Source: Carex sylvatica (lineage: Eukaryota; Streptophyta; Magnoliopsida; Poales; Cyperaceae). Taken from it: a stretch of 64,000 nucleotides of DNA. Below the pieces are notes generated by a model, which saw only the letters and a program-made list of their open reading frames with translations, was not told where the DNA came from and did not search any database. The stretch is from assembly GCA_964058845.1 (NCBI GenBank), contig CAXKVR010000066.1:295001-359000 (forward strand). Direction: 5' to 3'. Within the stretch, counting starts at the first letter, position 1; every line of letters starts with the position of its first letter. Both the position numbers and the translations under genes were made by a program. Below are positions 34,048 through 46,619 of the stretch, one piece after another.

Positions 34048-36116
34048 ACTCATTAAAGAAATTATGACGACTAGCAGTTACAAAATCTAGTATCTCAACT
34101 TGATTTAGATCTCTGACAGCTGTTCCCTTGTTGAACTTGTTCATTCTAAGTATATTCTTTTGTCTTTGTTTGGTCATAGGGAAGAAGTTGGAAAGATAAA
34201 TTGGTACATCTATTAATTGAAATTTCAGGCACTAATTCTTGAGTTGGGGACAGTCCGATGCACGGTCAAAGCTGTCAATCCGCATGAATCTGTAATCCTT
34301 ACGCACAATTTTGATGCAGATTGGATAGCTCTGACTGAGACATTGAACCGAATTTGGTTTGATGTCCATTGGACCGCTCCCAATTCCTTAATTCTTAAGG
34401 CTTAGAATTGGACCTGTCTAGTTTTCGAATACATCATCGGTATCCTTGGATATTAAATCACTCTAATTTAGAGATATTAATGACGATACATTTTTTTTTA
34501 CATAATAATTGTTTAATCATATGCAAAATTAATGAAGTCTATATGGTTATGTTTAATTTTTTCAAGAAAAAAGATATACTATATATAATCAAATTGTATT
34601 TTGAGTTCTACATATAATTTCTCCCAGGCAGGAAAATTTAATAAGTGAAAGCCAACTGAGAGATACTAAGCGCAAAAGAAATCGAAAAAGAAGAAGAAAA
34701 ATATAGCACATCAATTTTTTTTTCCCGTTTAAACATTATTGATTAATTTTCATTCAACTAATATTTTTCTAAAGTTTAGTTTAGTTATGGTGCTTAAGCT
34801 GTCAGTTTGGTTATAGGATGTATTATATATATTAATATTCCAGTTGTGAAACTTTTATTGAAGCATAGAAGAAATGAGGAAGCATTGAAGCATTAGTTAA
34901 GAGTTGAAGACTGCCGAATCTAAATTAAATGAGCTTTTTCGAGTTCTTTTTCCGATTTTTCAGTTTTTTTTTTTTTTTTTATGTGTGCGTCAGGCTTGCA
35001 ACTAGGCTTCTAAGGATATGGTTGAGTTTGAGTTTTTCTTCATCAACATGGTCTCCGAATTCAAGTGTGGATCTCGGTCCATTTTACTGGACTTGGCTTT
35101 GAGCTAAAGCCCACCCATTAGCACCCCTGTATAAGGTAGGGATGTATAAAAGTCATGTTGTGACTGAATATATCACGATAAATATGACACGCGTGTGAGT
35201 TACGTGATGTGACTATATGTGTATTATTTTCTAAAAAATTAACAAACTTAATTTAAATCCGATCACTTATTACTTATTATGATTGAAAAAAAAAATGTGT
35301 AATATCTTGACCTATGAAGAAACTTAACCTCAAATTAATTCTCTTTCCATCTATAATTCTGACCTAACAAAAATTTAAATAAGGCAAGAATTACAAATTC
35401 ATGAACGTAGAGGGTACCCTTTTTTCTGTAGATGTGGAACTTGTCAGAAATCTCTATTTAATAAACAAAACTAATTTGGCAATAGAGATGGGAATTATAT
35501 AGAATTTAAAAAAAAAAAAAATGGAGATCAAAAGATGAAATTCATACCGGTTCAAACTTTATTCACTAAAAAAAGGAGAAATAGAATCCAAAGTTATTGA
35601 CTTTTGAGGTCATCTGTAATTCAAAATAATAAGTTGTGTAGCCGTGTAAGTTTGTATTCAAGTTAGTCAAATATTGATTACAATACATTTCTTTCTTAAT
35701 TTTTAAATACAATATAAAATTGAATTAATAAGTAAGATATTTTGGTTCTAATTTAACTACTAATCATAAACAAGCACAAAAAATGTCAAATGATTCTTAT
35801 AAAAAATGAATAGAAAAAGACGAACAACAAAACAAAGAAGGCGCAAGGTGACAAGCTCCCTCTGAGTGCTGACAACACTCAACAGAAAGCAAACCGAGTC
35901 CGTTACTATAAAGTAACTTAAATTTTGAGTTATATTTGAACCGTCACATCAGAATATGAATCAATCCGGTTCGAAGTAGAATTCACGAACCCTTCTAATA
36001 TCGTGCTAAAGCAGATCGGACGGTTCGGATCTAAACTCAAAATTTGTTTTACTTTAGTGATATGATTATGTTTATGTTTGTTTGTTTTTGACTTTTTGTA
36101 ATATGAATTCACCCAC
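34048..36116. other. A+T-rich spacer
   Basis: No gene supported. Short patches near 34330-34440 and 35040-35130 (ATTAGCACCCCTGTA) look like worn hAT-type ends but have no partners that I can see. Confidence 0.35.
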
Positions 36117-36124
36117 CGTTGTAC

Positions 36125-36510
36125 TAGTGTTTATCAAACGGGTTGGGGCAGGTCTCGTCGGTCTGAATCCGTTCGTGTCACCGTTTCCACAATTCTTAGG
36201 TCCGGCGGATTTTATTTGGGAAAGTTGAATCAAATCTGTATTAGATTTTTGGTCCAAAATTAGCATGGGTCGGTTCAGATTCGGTGCGGGTCGGATTTTA
36301 GTCTTGGTTCGGATCTAGACTAGTCGAGTTGGGGGTTTGGGCGGGTCAGATTTTTAGGAATCTAGTTCAAAAAACCAGTCCAAACTGTTGCTAGATCTGA
36401 TCCTAAAATTAATATCAGTTCAAAAATCTAACTAGAATCGGACCGGTTCGAAGACAGTCCACAGTTCGGCGGGATCGGCTCTGACCCGATCGGATTTTTT
36501 CAATTCACTA
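36125..36510. mobile_element. Small non-autonomous hAT element
   Basis: The target duplications are CGTTGTAC (36117-36124) and CGCTGTAC (36511-36518), 7 of 8 matching. The left end is TAGTGTTTATC; the right end read inward is TAGTGAATTGA. The interior is rich in GGTTCGGAT/CGGTTCAGA words, as in the other hAT subterminal regions here. Confidence 0.7.
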
Positions 36511-36748
36511 CGCTGTACTGACAACAGAGAGCAAATGACCGCTCTGATTATATCTCATGAGCATCCAAATATCAGATCAGGACCGTTCGATCTGAATCAA
36601 CATTGGTGCCAAAATTAAAATAGTAAATCTAAACTGGAGCAAAAATCTCGATGCAAAACAAACGTTTTCATCCGATGCTCATGATTACATGATACCAAGA
36701 ATTAAAACAAAAATAAAAGGAAAAATAAGAAGCGAAAAAACGCCATTC

Positions 36749-36958
36749 GTACGAATGCGTATCCTCTGCATTAACTCAAAAGGGAATCTTTTGAGTTAAT
36801 GAATCTGATCCGTTTAAATTTAAACGGAGCCAATCGACACCTGCTTATAACATAGGGATTTTTAATATTAGTACAGATTTAGTCCGCACGAAGTTTAAAA
36901 CAGATCAGACGGTTAACTCAAAAGATTCCCTTTTGAGTTAACGCAGAGATACGAATTC
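36749..36958. mobile_element. MITE in the promoter of the dehydrogenase gene
   Basis: The ends are CGAATGCGTATCCTCTGC on the left and the mirror GCAGAGATACGAATTC on the right. Next to them, AACTCAAAAGGGAATCTTTT and AACTCAAAAGATTCCCTTTT form nested palindromes. It lies about 90 bases upstream of the ATG at 37046. Confidence 0.7.
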
Positions 36959-37045
36959 TCGTCAGACGTCAGTATTTGACTATGATTCATTGATTCGTGA
37001 TGCTCAAGAAATAAAAAAGTAAAACCGGGCGTATAAATCTCCGAT

Positions 37046-39013
37046 ATGTTCGGAATAGCCGCCTCTAATGTTAATCGCTCTTCTCTGAGAAGCCTTGCTC
37101 TTAGAGCTTCTCTCCTTTCGCCTCTTTCTCTTTCTCTCGCCAAAAGGTATCTATCTACTTCTTTTTCTCGATTTTTAGCTGAGTTCAGTTACCTTCACTT
37201 CTCAGCAATAAATACTGATTCTCGTTTGTTTTTGTAATCTTGAACAATGGCTATTCCGATTTAGGAGCGGATACTCTGAGACGAGTGTGTGTGTGTGTGT
37301 GTGAGTGAGAGAGTGTGTTTTAGGAGTTAAAATTGTGACTACAACTCTACATGGATGCAAATTTCAAAATTATGGAGGTTATATAGGATATTAGTTTTCA
37401 ATTTTAACTATAGAGGACGACTTTCTCGATTTAATCATGAAAGTTAAAATAAAAATGTGGATTTCAGTGCAGGTTACTCCAAAATGAATGAAGCAACAAT
37501 GGAGAACGGGCCCCAGAAGCTGATCACGCGGGTGCTATTTTGCGGGCTTAATTTTCCCTCTTCTCACAATTTCACAATTGAGTACCTGCAAAAATATCCA
37601 TTTATTCAGGTTAATTTTATTCAACTGTTTTTGGTCTGATTTCTTGTTTGACAACTGTTGTCATGATCAGTGATTTAGTCCTGTTTTTCCAGTGCAACTT
37701 TGGCTTAGTTGGTACCAGTATCAGCATGTGCCTACTTAGTTGGTACTAGTATAATCACTGTGAAATACTACATTAGGACCGGTTTTCTATGGTTTGACAG
37801 AAAGTACATTTCTTCAGGTCGATGTTGTACCACTGGAAAAGGTACCAGAAGTAATTCACCAGTACCACTTATGTGTTGTGAAAATGTGCCGTTTTGACTC
37901 CGCTCTCATAGCCAAAGCATCTCAAATGAAGCTCCTTATGCAATTTGGTGTCGGCCTAGAAGGTAGTAAAATTGCAAGCTCTTCCTGTTTTTTATTTTGC
38001 ACTGAAAATTGCACAAAATTCATATTTTACAAAAAAAAAAAGTTCAAAATTAGGTTCCTACTACTATTTGATCTTTTTCACTTCATCATATTAAAAGTTA
38101 TCTCATTAGTTAAGTGAAAATGTATGTGTTTTAGATAAAAATTTACAAGATAAATAGGTACTTTTTTGCTTGTAGTTAAAAAGGAGGGGATTTATTTGGA
38201 GTTTTGATTTGCAATGTTAAAACAAGCATATTGATATCTAAAATATTATAAAAATGATATTTGAGACAGTGTAAATTATTGTAGGAGTGGATATAGAAGC
38301 AGCTACAAGAAGCAAAATTAAAGTTGCAAGAATACCTGGAAGTACAACAGGAAATTCTCTTGCATGTGCTGAGCATTCAATTTATCTCATTTTGGGTCTT
38401 TTACGGAAGCAAGTATGCCTTTCCCTCTTTTAATTTTATTATAGTTTTTTAATCAAGCAAATTTGATTATGTCAAAAGAAAAGAAGTTAACTTTCCTTTT
38501 TGTCTGTTATATTTTTCAGAAAGAGATGGATATAGCTGTGAAGCAGAGAGAATTGGGTGTACCGATTGGAGATACACTGTTTGGAAAAACTGTACATTTT
38601 TTACTTTTTATTCTGTTTATTTCTTTATTTGTTGATTATATAGTATTTGCTCAAAGATACTATATTGTGAATTTTAGGTATTTATTTTGGGATTCGGTGC
38701 TATTGGTGTAGACCTAGCAAAGAGATTGAGACCATTTGGTGTAAAGATTCTTGCAACTAAGAGAAAATGGCCTTCAGATGGTACAAGAAGCTCATTTAAT
38801 TTCATAATGTTTTCTCTATTTACACACATTAATCTCCTATTTTTTATTTTCAGAATCAAGTTGTGATTTTGAAGAAATTGCGGGTTTGGTTGATAAAAAA
38901 GGCACACCCGAGAATATGTATGAATTTGCAGGAGAGGCGGATATAGTAGTGGCCTGCTTATCCTTGAACAAAGAAACAGTAAGGACATCGTTTTACAAAA
39001 GCAAACCCCACCC

Positions 39014-39044
<31 letters not shown>

Positions 39045-40552
39045 AATGCACTTTGCCATGTTAAAAAAATCTGACAGTATGTCTAATTAATTCAAATTTG
39101 TTTTTAGGCTGGAATTGTTGATGCAAAGTTTGTCTCTTCCATGAAAAAGGTAGAAGTAATGTTTAAAATTTGACTACATTTCTTGATTGAGGCTATGGTA
39201 ATATGCATATTACACAGTGTCCCGCGCTATGGACTCGTATTTTCATTTTTAAAGTCTTAACAGTCGATCTGAACCATTCAACATGATCTTCATATGAAAA
39301 TGTACTTGTAGACCAAATTTTATATATTTTTTGCTATTTTTTTTATATAGGTAGTTGATTTGAAAATTCTGGATCCGTCCAAAACCAATGATTTTCTACC
39401 TATCTAAAAAAATAGTAAAAGATTTGAATGGACTGTTTAAACTTTCAAAATTGAGATATGAATCCATAGCACGGGTCGATCCGTAATATGCATATTACCA
39501 TAGCCTCACTCATATTTCTTTATAAAATGGTTATAGTCATATTATTTTTCTTGCTACCAGGGGTCATTATTGGTGAACATTGCAAGAGGAGGCATTCTAG
39601 ATTATGATTCGGTGTATGAACACCTCAAATCGGGTCACTTGGGTGGTCTGGGAATTGATGTGGCATGGTTCGAGCCGTTCAATCCAGATGACCCGATTTT
39701 AAAACTGCCTAATGTTTTGATCACACCACATGTCGCTGGGGTCACTGAGTACTCTTATAGAACTATGGCAAAGGTCTTAGTTATTTCTTCTTCCTAACTT
39801 TTATAGTATGTTTTTTTTTAAACCATTACAATGACTTTTTATAAGGTGTTAGTAACCAACTATGGTTAGATAAGTTTTTCTTATGGCCTATTTTCTTAAA
39901 ATGCCCTACAATCCATGGAAAAATTGTGTTTTAAACAAATCCAACAATGGGTAGTGGATTTAGGGGTATTATGGACCATTTTTCAAATTTTTTTAAGAAA
40001 ATGAGTGTTGGAGCACGAGTGATATTTCTCGTACTCAGTAGGAAATATTGGCTATAGTTAGCCCACGATTTACATATTTCTGGATTGAAGCGCAACTATA
40101 AAAATGAAAAAAAATTGGGGAAAAATCTTGACTAATTTGATAATTTGAAAGATAATTTGATGGTACAGTTGTTGTACCTATAGTACACAACTTTTCCAGA
40201 ATTGTCCCCTCATGTTTCGGAATCCATATCCTACGAGGTAATAGAGTATTTCCATTTAGATTCGGACCATTCAATCAAAATCCAGGCCAAGGTGGAATAC
40301 ACTGGGCTCCTTTAATATTTGTGTGGATTCTGATCTGATGGTACGGATCTAAACAGAAAAATTATGTTACCTTAGGTGATATACTTCCATGTTTTATAAC
40401 TATACTATTTAATTTCTTTTTTTTTTTTATGAGAAGCCCTTAGGCGTACTACTATTTAATTTCTTGGTTCTATCTTGTTGTAGGCGGTAGGCGATTGTGC
40501 GCTCGAACTACACGAAGGGAAGCCATTTACTGTAATTGAATTTGTTAACTAG
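37046..40552 (+). CDS. D-isomer-specific 2-hydroxyacid dehydrogenase, 10 exons
   Basis: The model has ten exons: 37046-37146, 37468-37609, 37818-37962, 38285-38412, 38520-38591, 38678-38780, 38854-38978, 39108-39149, 39561-39773 and 40484-40552. All junctions are GT-AG and in phase, giving 379 residues. The family uses NAD(P)H to interconvert 2-oxo and D-2-hydroxy acids. The Rossmann glycines GFGAIG are at about 201-206. The catalytic Arg (NIARGG, ~295), Glu (WFEPF, ~324) and His (PHVAG, ~343) are all present. The substrate-binding N-terminus includes VKMCRFDSALIAKASQMKLL. The Ser/Arg/Leu-rich first exon looks like an organelle presequence; an internal Met (MNEATMENG) is an alternative start. 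It resembles an uncharacterised Arabidopsis protein (At1g72190, from memory). Intron 8 holds a family A MITE. The substrate is unknown. Confidence 0.92.
39011..39046. repeat. C24A12 homopolymer tract in intron 7
   Basis: Twenty-four consecutive C followed directly by twelve A. The run may be imprecisely assembled. Confidence 0.9.
39189..39507. repeat. Inverted-repeat MITE, family A copy 4 (intron 8 of dehydrogenase)
   Basis: The ends are GAGGCTATGGTAATATGCAT and its mirror ATGCATATTACCATAGCCTC. The left arm carries TCGATCTGAACCATTCAACA. Part of the right arm is deleted, leaving GGACTGTTTAAACTTTC. Confidence 0.9.
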
Positions 40553-41272
40553 TTAAGTTTCCTTTCTTTTGTATTAGATTTGGAACTATTGTTGGTGTTT
40601 TTTATGATCTAAAAATAAAATTTCATTGGGGCAACATGGTGCCAAACTCTGAATTCGGTTTCAGTACTTGCAAGCTTGACAGCTTTGCAATAGAAAACAT
40701 TTCAAATATTATTTGTGCATCTATCAAAGTGTTGCTCCTATCAATTTGACTGCTTTTGTTTATTCTAATTATTGACATTATATATGGTGTGTGGGGGTGT
40801 GTGATTAATTAATATATTCAATTTACAACGAGACAAAAAATTTAAGTCCGACGACCAGTTTACATGTAATAATATATTAAATTTATCTTTCTCAAAAAAG
40901 TATATATTAAATTTATCGTATATTAATTACTAACAAAAAAAATAAGACAAAATTATTGACTTTTTATGGTAGATTGCTCAACTTTGATCTCCAAATATAT
41001 CTCTTTCTTTTATCCGTCAAATTAACTTAATGCACTAAGGCTAAAAAAAAACATTATGAATATTCTTAAAAAATAGAGACATCAAACGGGTCGGACGGTG
41101 CGTAATATGATGTCGTGATCCAAACCCGATTTGTTTAGGCCTGTGTCTAATTAATTCATTTACCGAGGATCGATCTTCAACAAGACACATCCAGTCATAA
41201 ACGAGTTGATCCGTTTGATCGGATCAAGATTTGATGCCTTTAGATGTGACAGTTAGCCTAACATCCTAAACA
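40553..41272. other. 3' flank and spacer
   Basis: No gene seen. The dehydrogenase 3' end is probably within the first ~250 bases. Confidence 0.4.
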
Positions 41273-41280
41273 ACACCACC

Positions 41281-41885
41281 TAGGGGTGTAAACAGATCGG
41301 ATAATATTCGATTTCGTCCGAATTCAAATTCGGAAAAGTACTTAAATTATCGATTCGTATTCGTATCCAAGACTATTCATATCCGTATCCGTATTCGAAA
41401 AATTATAACGGATACAGACACGGTAAGACATTTTACTATCCGTATCTGACCGTTTACACTTTAAACCACAACAAATGTGATATATGTTCTTAAATTGATT
41501 TATTAAATTGCATATTTACGAATAATTTATTAAATTGAATATAGATATATATTTTGATGAATAATATAACACTATAGGGTTTAGGGTTTAGAGTTTAGTA
41601 TGACATAATTAGTGACTAATATTTTAATAATATAATAGATGTTTTGTAACTAACAAGCTAATTATAAAAAATATCTGTATCTGATCCGTATCCGTATCCG
41701 AGACTATCCGTATCCGTATTCGTATCCGAGACTATCTGTATTCGTATCCGTATCCGTATCCGAGACTATTCGTATCCGATTCGTATCCATATCCGAGACT
41801 ATCCGTATCCGTATCTGTATCTGAAAATTTATAACGAATACGGTAAGACCACTATCCGATCCGTATCCGACCGTTTACACCCCTA
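41281..41885. mobile_element. Non-autonomous hAT element with CCGTATCCG arrays
   Basis: An exact 8-bp target duplication ACACCACC lies at 41273-41280 and 41886-41893. The left end is TAGGGGTGTAAACAGATCGG; the right end read inward is TAGGGGTGTAAACGGTCGGA, giving about 14 perfect terminal bases. The right half (41670-41870) is an array of (TATCCG)n and CCGAGACTA words. There is no transposase. The intact ends suggest it was mobilised by a related autonomous hAT. Confidence 0.92.
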
Positions 41886-42032
41886 ACACCACCACTTTGA
41901 TTCTAGGGTCCACAGATCAGAATTTTCGAAATTTGATTTATGGTTGTTGATGATGATGAGATTGCAAAGAGTTGCCTCCTTCTTTCTCTCTTTCTTCTTC
42001 TTCTTCTTTCCCTTATTCTTCTTCTACCTTTT

Positions 42033-42200
42033 TGAGTGGTGACTGTCTTGAACCGATTGATTCAGTTTCTGATATAGTTTGATTCAGTGCCTTCTCTGTT
42101 GAGTGGTGACTGTTCAGGTCCGATTTGATTCAGTGCCCTCTTCTTCCTTTTCTCTAAGTGGTGACTGTCTCGGTCCGTTTGATTCAGTGCTTCTCGGTTG
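42033..42200. repeat. ~70 bp degenerate tandem repeat
   Basis: Three copies of 'AGTGGTGACTGT(C)...GGTCCG(A)TTTGATTCAGTGC', at about 42033, 42100 and 42157. A CT-rich run precedes it. Confidence 0.7.
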
Positions 42201-43055
42201 CGAATTCCTCTGGGCGGCGTCAATTTTGAAAAGAAGAAGACGTCGTCCTTAAGGAAGGGCTCAATATGGCGGAGTACGCCAATCATGCATGAAACTCAAA
42301 AAATTACTGTTGTGTCTACATTTTCAGAGAAAAAAATCAGAAAGCCCACCTACTTACTAATCGGGCGCGAATAGACCAATTCGCATTCTCTGGCTTCACG
42401 TATCTGTTATTTTCTGATATAGCAAATTAGATGATTTTACATGTAGCTCAATGTATATGTTTTCATATTCTTTATTTTAATCAAAAGAAATCTATGTCGT
42501 TAGATCAATGCAATCGCCTACGGATTTTCAACAAAAAAAAGAAAAAGAAAATTTGATTTATTGATTCTCGCTTTGCAATTTGTGCATGTGCCTCCAAAAA
42601 GTCCAATCCACAATTTCTTATATTAGAAATATATTAAATGTTTTGTCATGAAAGATAAAATAAATAAAAAAACTAGATATACTTAAAAGGAATTAAATCA
42701 TTAATTTTATTCTGTTAACCATTTTCTAAATGAATAATTATAATTATTCACCCCACCCCTTCTATTCCTTCCCCAGAAATATTAAAGAAAAATTGTATTA
42801 TGATCCCACTTTTTTAGTTGTCACATTCGTCCTGCGTTTACCTTCATAAGTATAAATACTAAAATATAATAAATTAATCCTTGTAAAATAATATATTAAT
42901 ACTTACATGTGTAACTTAATATGACCATTTCTTTTTTCAGCCCACAATAGTCCCCGCATCAACCTTCATCAAATGAAGTAGTGGATACCCCGCATTCCTA
43001 TCAGTCTTCCCCAATCGTCACTGCATTAACATTTCTCTAACAAAAATAATTAACC
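42201..43055. other. A+T-rich spacer
   Basis: No gene or element end recognised. Confidence 0.35.
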
Positions 43056-43355
43056 ACATATGTATAGTGCATAGGTATAAATACTTGTAATATTTGATAT
43101 TAATATTTTTAGATGCCAGCCAGTGTCATATGTAAAAAGTATTTGCATGTATAGATATAAATACTTTGTGACGATGAGCTCGCAAGTATGTCATCATGGA
43201 TCTCATTTGAAAGGAAAAATTGCATAAAAGACATTCGTGGTTTTATATTTGCAAAATTTCTCATAGATTGTTAGAAATGTGGACGAGATTGAATGAAGAA
43301 AAAAAACCCACCTCTAAAAACATGTATAGTCCTCATATAGTTTGAGATTTGGTTA
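43056..43355. repeat. Family C repeat, partial second copy
   Basis: Matches the right half of the element at 26790-27525: TATGTCATCATGGATCTCAT, AAAGACATTCGTGGTTTTAT, TTGCAAAATTTCTCATAGAT and ACCTCTAAAAACATGTATAG. The left arm and most of the tandem core are missing. Confidence 0.75.
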
Positions 43356-44018
43356 AAGAGACAATTATTTATGTAAAAATTATTTATCTTATAAGTATAA
43401 ATATTTCTGTTCTTAGGTACTACCGTGTATGGAGATTAAAACTTTAGAAAAAAAATAAGTATTAGACCTTTTGTGATCTCCAAAATAGTTATAAAAGTTG
43501 AGTACGGAGATAAATGGAAGGATAGAGGTGCGGATACAATTATCAGATTCTTTCTAAATAACCAATTGATTCGTTTTCTTAAAATTTGTATGCAAATATT
43601 AATTCGTAACCGCAAAAATGAACCGAATAATTGATTCTCAATCCTTAACCACAGAAAATAAATGATCCGTATACAGATTCTAAGAAACTGAATGTTTTAA
43701 TTCTTTCTATAACATTGAAAAATTGATCATCCTTCTAAACTTCTAATATTATTTAATTCATTTCTAAAGATAAAAAAAATATGTCCAAACTCCCAGCTCC
43801 AAAGTATTATATTTATATCCATTCAATCTACTCTTTTGCGCTCCACTCGTTACTTTAATGGGCCTCCTGCTCCTCATCCTCTGAAATTATAACAATTGCA
43901 GACTATGATTCTCTTTTTATTCAAATCATACAATTTCACTTTTATTGCAGAGCACCCAAGAGATGAACAGAAGGTAATATATCAATTATCAAATGAACTT
44001 TGTTGGAACTCTCTAACC

Positions 44019-46099
44019 ATGGCATCTACATTGAGTTTAAGCCCAAAACCACCTGTTCCATTTCTTCCACAAAAAACCCAATTCAAATCTCAAAATCTCT
44101 ATCCCTTGACAAGAAGTTTGATTTCATTTGATTCTGACAAGAAAGGAAACCAGACTGAATTGTTAAAAAAGAAGCATCTTTGTTGTGTCTCTACCTCAAA
44201 ACAGGAGGTGGATGTGGTGGAGAAGAGAGACAATGAGAGAGAAATTGAGTACCTAGTGAGAGAATGTGGATGGGGAGTGAGAAAATTGCACAGAGTTGGG
44301 GAAGAGGTAAGGATGGCAGCATATGTGCAAGCTGAGGCATTTTATGAACCCATGGGATTTTTCAATGGCTTCTTTTATGAATTTTTTAAAGTAAGTGATT
44401 TCAAATTTTTGGAATTTATTCTTTTTTTTAGGTTTCAGCATTATCACTTCTTAAAGTGGGTATCTTGCTATTAACCTTAATTAGAAAGATAATTAAATAA
44501 AAACCAACTTTTACAAACATTAATTGAGTATCTTGGAATGGTATTTTCAAACAAACAGCTTCAATTTTGGAAACTTCTAAATTTGAAATATTGTTTCATG
44601 CTGAACAAGACAGGCTGAGGTGCTTGCGGATCTCATGATCAGAATGCGAAATTCAGCAACCGACAGGTTATCTTTAACAAGGCCATATATTTCTCTTGTT
44701 TTAATTACTAAAGTTTATCTTAATATACCATCTATAATTGTTTTGAGTTACCTATCTGTAGTGGTAGAACATGATTTGAATAGTTTCTTCCAGATTTATA
44801 GATTATGAATTTATATATATAGGTATGCTTGTCTAGTGGCTGAATCGATAAACGAATCAACGGCTTTGCAAGAGATTGTAGGCGTTGTTGATGTAACGGT
44901 ACAAAGAGATGAAGATGTACTGGTACATCTCAATGGCACTGAAGAGTACCTTTATATCTCAGGAATTGCAGTACTGAAGAAGTTCAGGTATGCTTATGAA
45001 AATTGAAAGCAAACATTTAAAATACTTCCAATTAATATAGTTCATACATTGCTCTTGAAAAATGAATTTACTTCGAGAAAGTCATTGATTCAAGTCTCAG
45101 AAACGATTACCGCTGTAACATTGCCAAAATCCATCTCTGTCAAAAAGGTACATTACTGGTGAAGCTGTATATTATATCAAAGAAACAAATTTTTCATTTT
45201 TGGAAAATAAAATATCAATTTGTCTGGAAACAAATTGATGGCTTTTTTTTTCTTTAAAAATGGCAAGGACTGAACCAAATTTAAGTTTCGGTCCAAGCAT
45301 GGGTTGATTGAAACTTTGGTTCGGTCACCCCTCAGTTACACGTGTACTCCACTGGCAACACAGATCCCGAAAATGGGAGGTCACCGAAACTTTGATTTGG
45401 TCATTCGCCCCCTAGAATTGGTCACCCTCTGTGGAATTTTGAAAAAAAGGTGTGACAAAGGGGTGATCGAACCAAAGTTTCGGTCACCCCATGCCTGAAC
45501 TGAAACTTCGGTTCGATCCTTGCTATATTTGGAAATCTGTCTTGACAATTCGATTTTTTATTTCTAAATATAAAAAAATTGCCAAAGAAAGGTAATAAGT
45601 GTACAACATCAAACAAAACGGTACATTTGTGTTGGGTTGATGCCTAGGCAATGCTGGTACCGGACAAAGTTACCCTAGATTCATACTAGTGATTCCCAAA
45701 ATTTCCCACGTGAAATTTTCTTTATTTCCTTTTAAGTTTTTTTTAAATTCGAAACTGGGCTAAATATTATTTGCACACACATCATGTCCTTTAGTATCTT
45801 TGTGCAGATCACTTGATTTGAGAATGTTGAACAACTTTAATTTTGTGTATGATAGGAGGCAAAAAGTAGGAACTGTGCTTCTAAAAGCATGTGACGCATT
45901 GTCAGAACAATGGAGGTACAACTACTTAGCTCTGAGAGCATATGAGGATGATCTCGGTGCACGCCGTTTGTACTCGAGTGCAGGATACAGTGTCGTGGCA
46001 AGAGATCCCCTTTGGTGGGCAATGCTCGGCATGAGACGCCGTGTTTTGATGATTAAGCAGTCTAATTTTGAAGATTTGCAAAGTTGCTTACCAACATAG
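44019..46099 (+). CDS. GNAT-family N-acetyltransferase, probably plastid, 4 exons
   Basis: The exons are 44019-44390, 44614-44666, 44823-44987 and 45856-46099, with in-phase GT-AG introns, giving 277 residues. The start is the ATG in AACCATGG. The first ~60 residues (MASTLSLSPKPPVPFLPQKT, Ser/Pro/Lys-rich, few acidic) look like a chloroplast transit peptide. The GNAT fold follows: YISGIAVLKKFRRQKVGTVL contains strand 4 and the acetyl-CoA loop (Q-x-x-G-x), then LALRAYEDDLGARRLYSSAG with the 'A..LY...GY' helix and strand. Plastid GNATs acetylate protein N-termini and lysines. The family is close to the Arabidopsis GNAT set, but which member is not clear. Intron 3 (868 bases) holds an inverted repeat. 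The frame is open upstream of the ATG, so an earlier start cannot be ruled out. Confidence 0.88.
45255..45530. repeat. Inverted repeat in GNAT intron 3
   Basis: AAGTTTCGGTCCAAGCATGG near 45282 is mirrored by CATGCCTGAACTGAAACTTC near 45489. CCAAAGTTTCGGTCACCCC and TTTGGTTCGGTCACCCC words are repeated in both orientations. It is probably a MITE; no target duplication was identified. Confidence 0.65.
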
Positions 46100-46235
46100 T
46101 TGAAAGTGTTACATATTTAGAGTATACATTGGTTCTTTGGATGTATAAATTAAATTAGTGAAACAAGGTTAATAGATAGTGTAGCTTTGGTTGTTAATGA
46201 AGAAAAAGAAACAAATGACAATCATACAAGAAGAG

Positions 46236-46600
46236 GGATCCGATTATACCTTTTTTTGGTGACACTGAATTACACTCTCTATTTTTAAAGTTTTCAAAGT
46301 TCAAACAGTCGATCCAAATCGTTCAACTTGTTGGATATGTTAAAATGTGCTTGCAGATCAAATTTTACATTTTTTGTAATTTTTTTACTATTTATTAAGT
46401 ATTTAACAAAATCGCTATATTCAGATCGTTGAATTTTTTACCCATCTTAATAAATAGTAAAAAAAATCAGAAAAATATAAAATTTAATCTGCAAGCACAT
46501 TTTAACATATCCAACAAGTTGAACTGTTTGAATCGACTGTTTAGACTTTGTAAACATAGAGTATAACCGGTGTCACCAAAAAAAAATGTAATCCGATGTC
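46236..46600. repeat. Inverted-repeat MITE, family A copy 5
   Basis: The ends GGGATCCGATTATACC and TTTTTTTGGTGACAC are mirrored by GTGTCACCAAAAAAAAATGT and AATCCGATGTCTCC. The inner arms carry GTCGATCCAAATCGTTCAAC and its mirror. The ends resemble copy 2 (1033-1456), not the GAGGCTATGG copies. Confidence 0.85.
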
Positions 46601-46619
46601 TCCTCATCATACAATGAGA

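Noticed and set aside
34217..34617. Frames of 62 and 69 codons near 34.3 kb
   Set aside because: Short, no domain; the first covers DNA that looks like a worn repeat with AATTGGACC / GGTCCAATT-type words.
42062..42286. 74-codon frame on the minus strand
   Set aside because: Covers the 70-base triplicate; repeats explain the frame.
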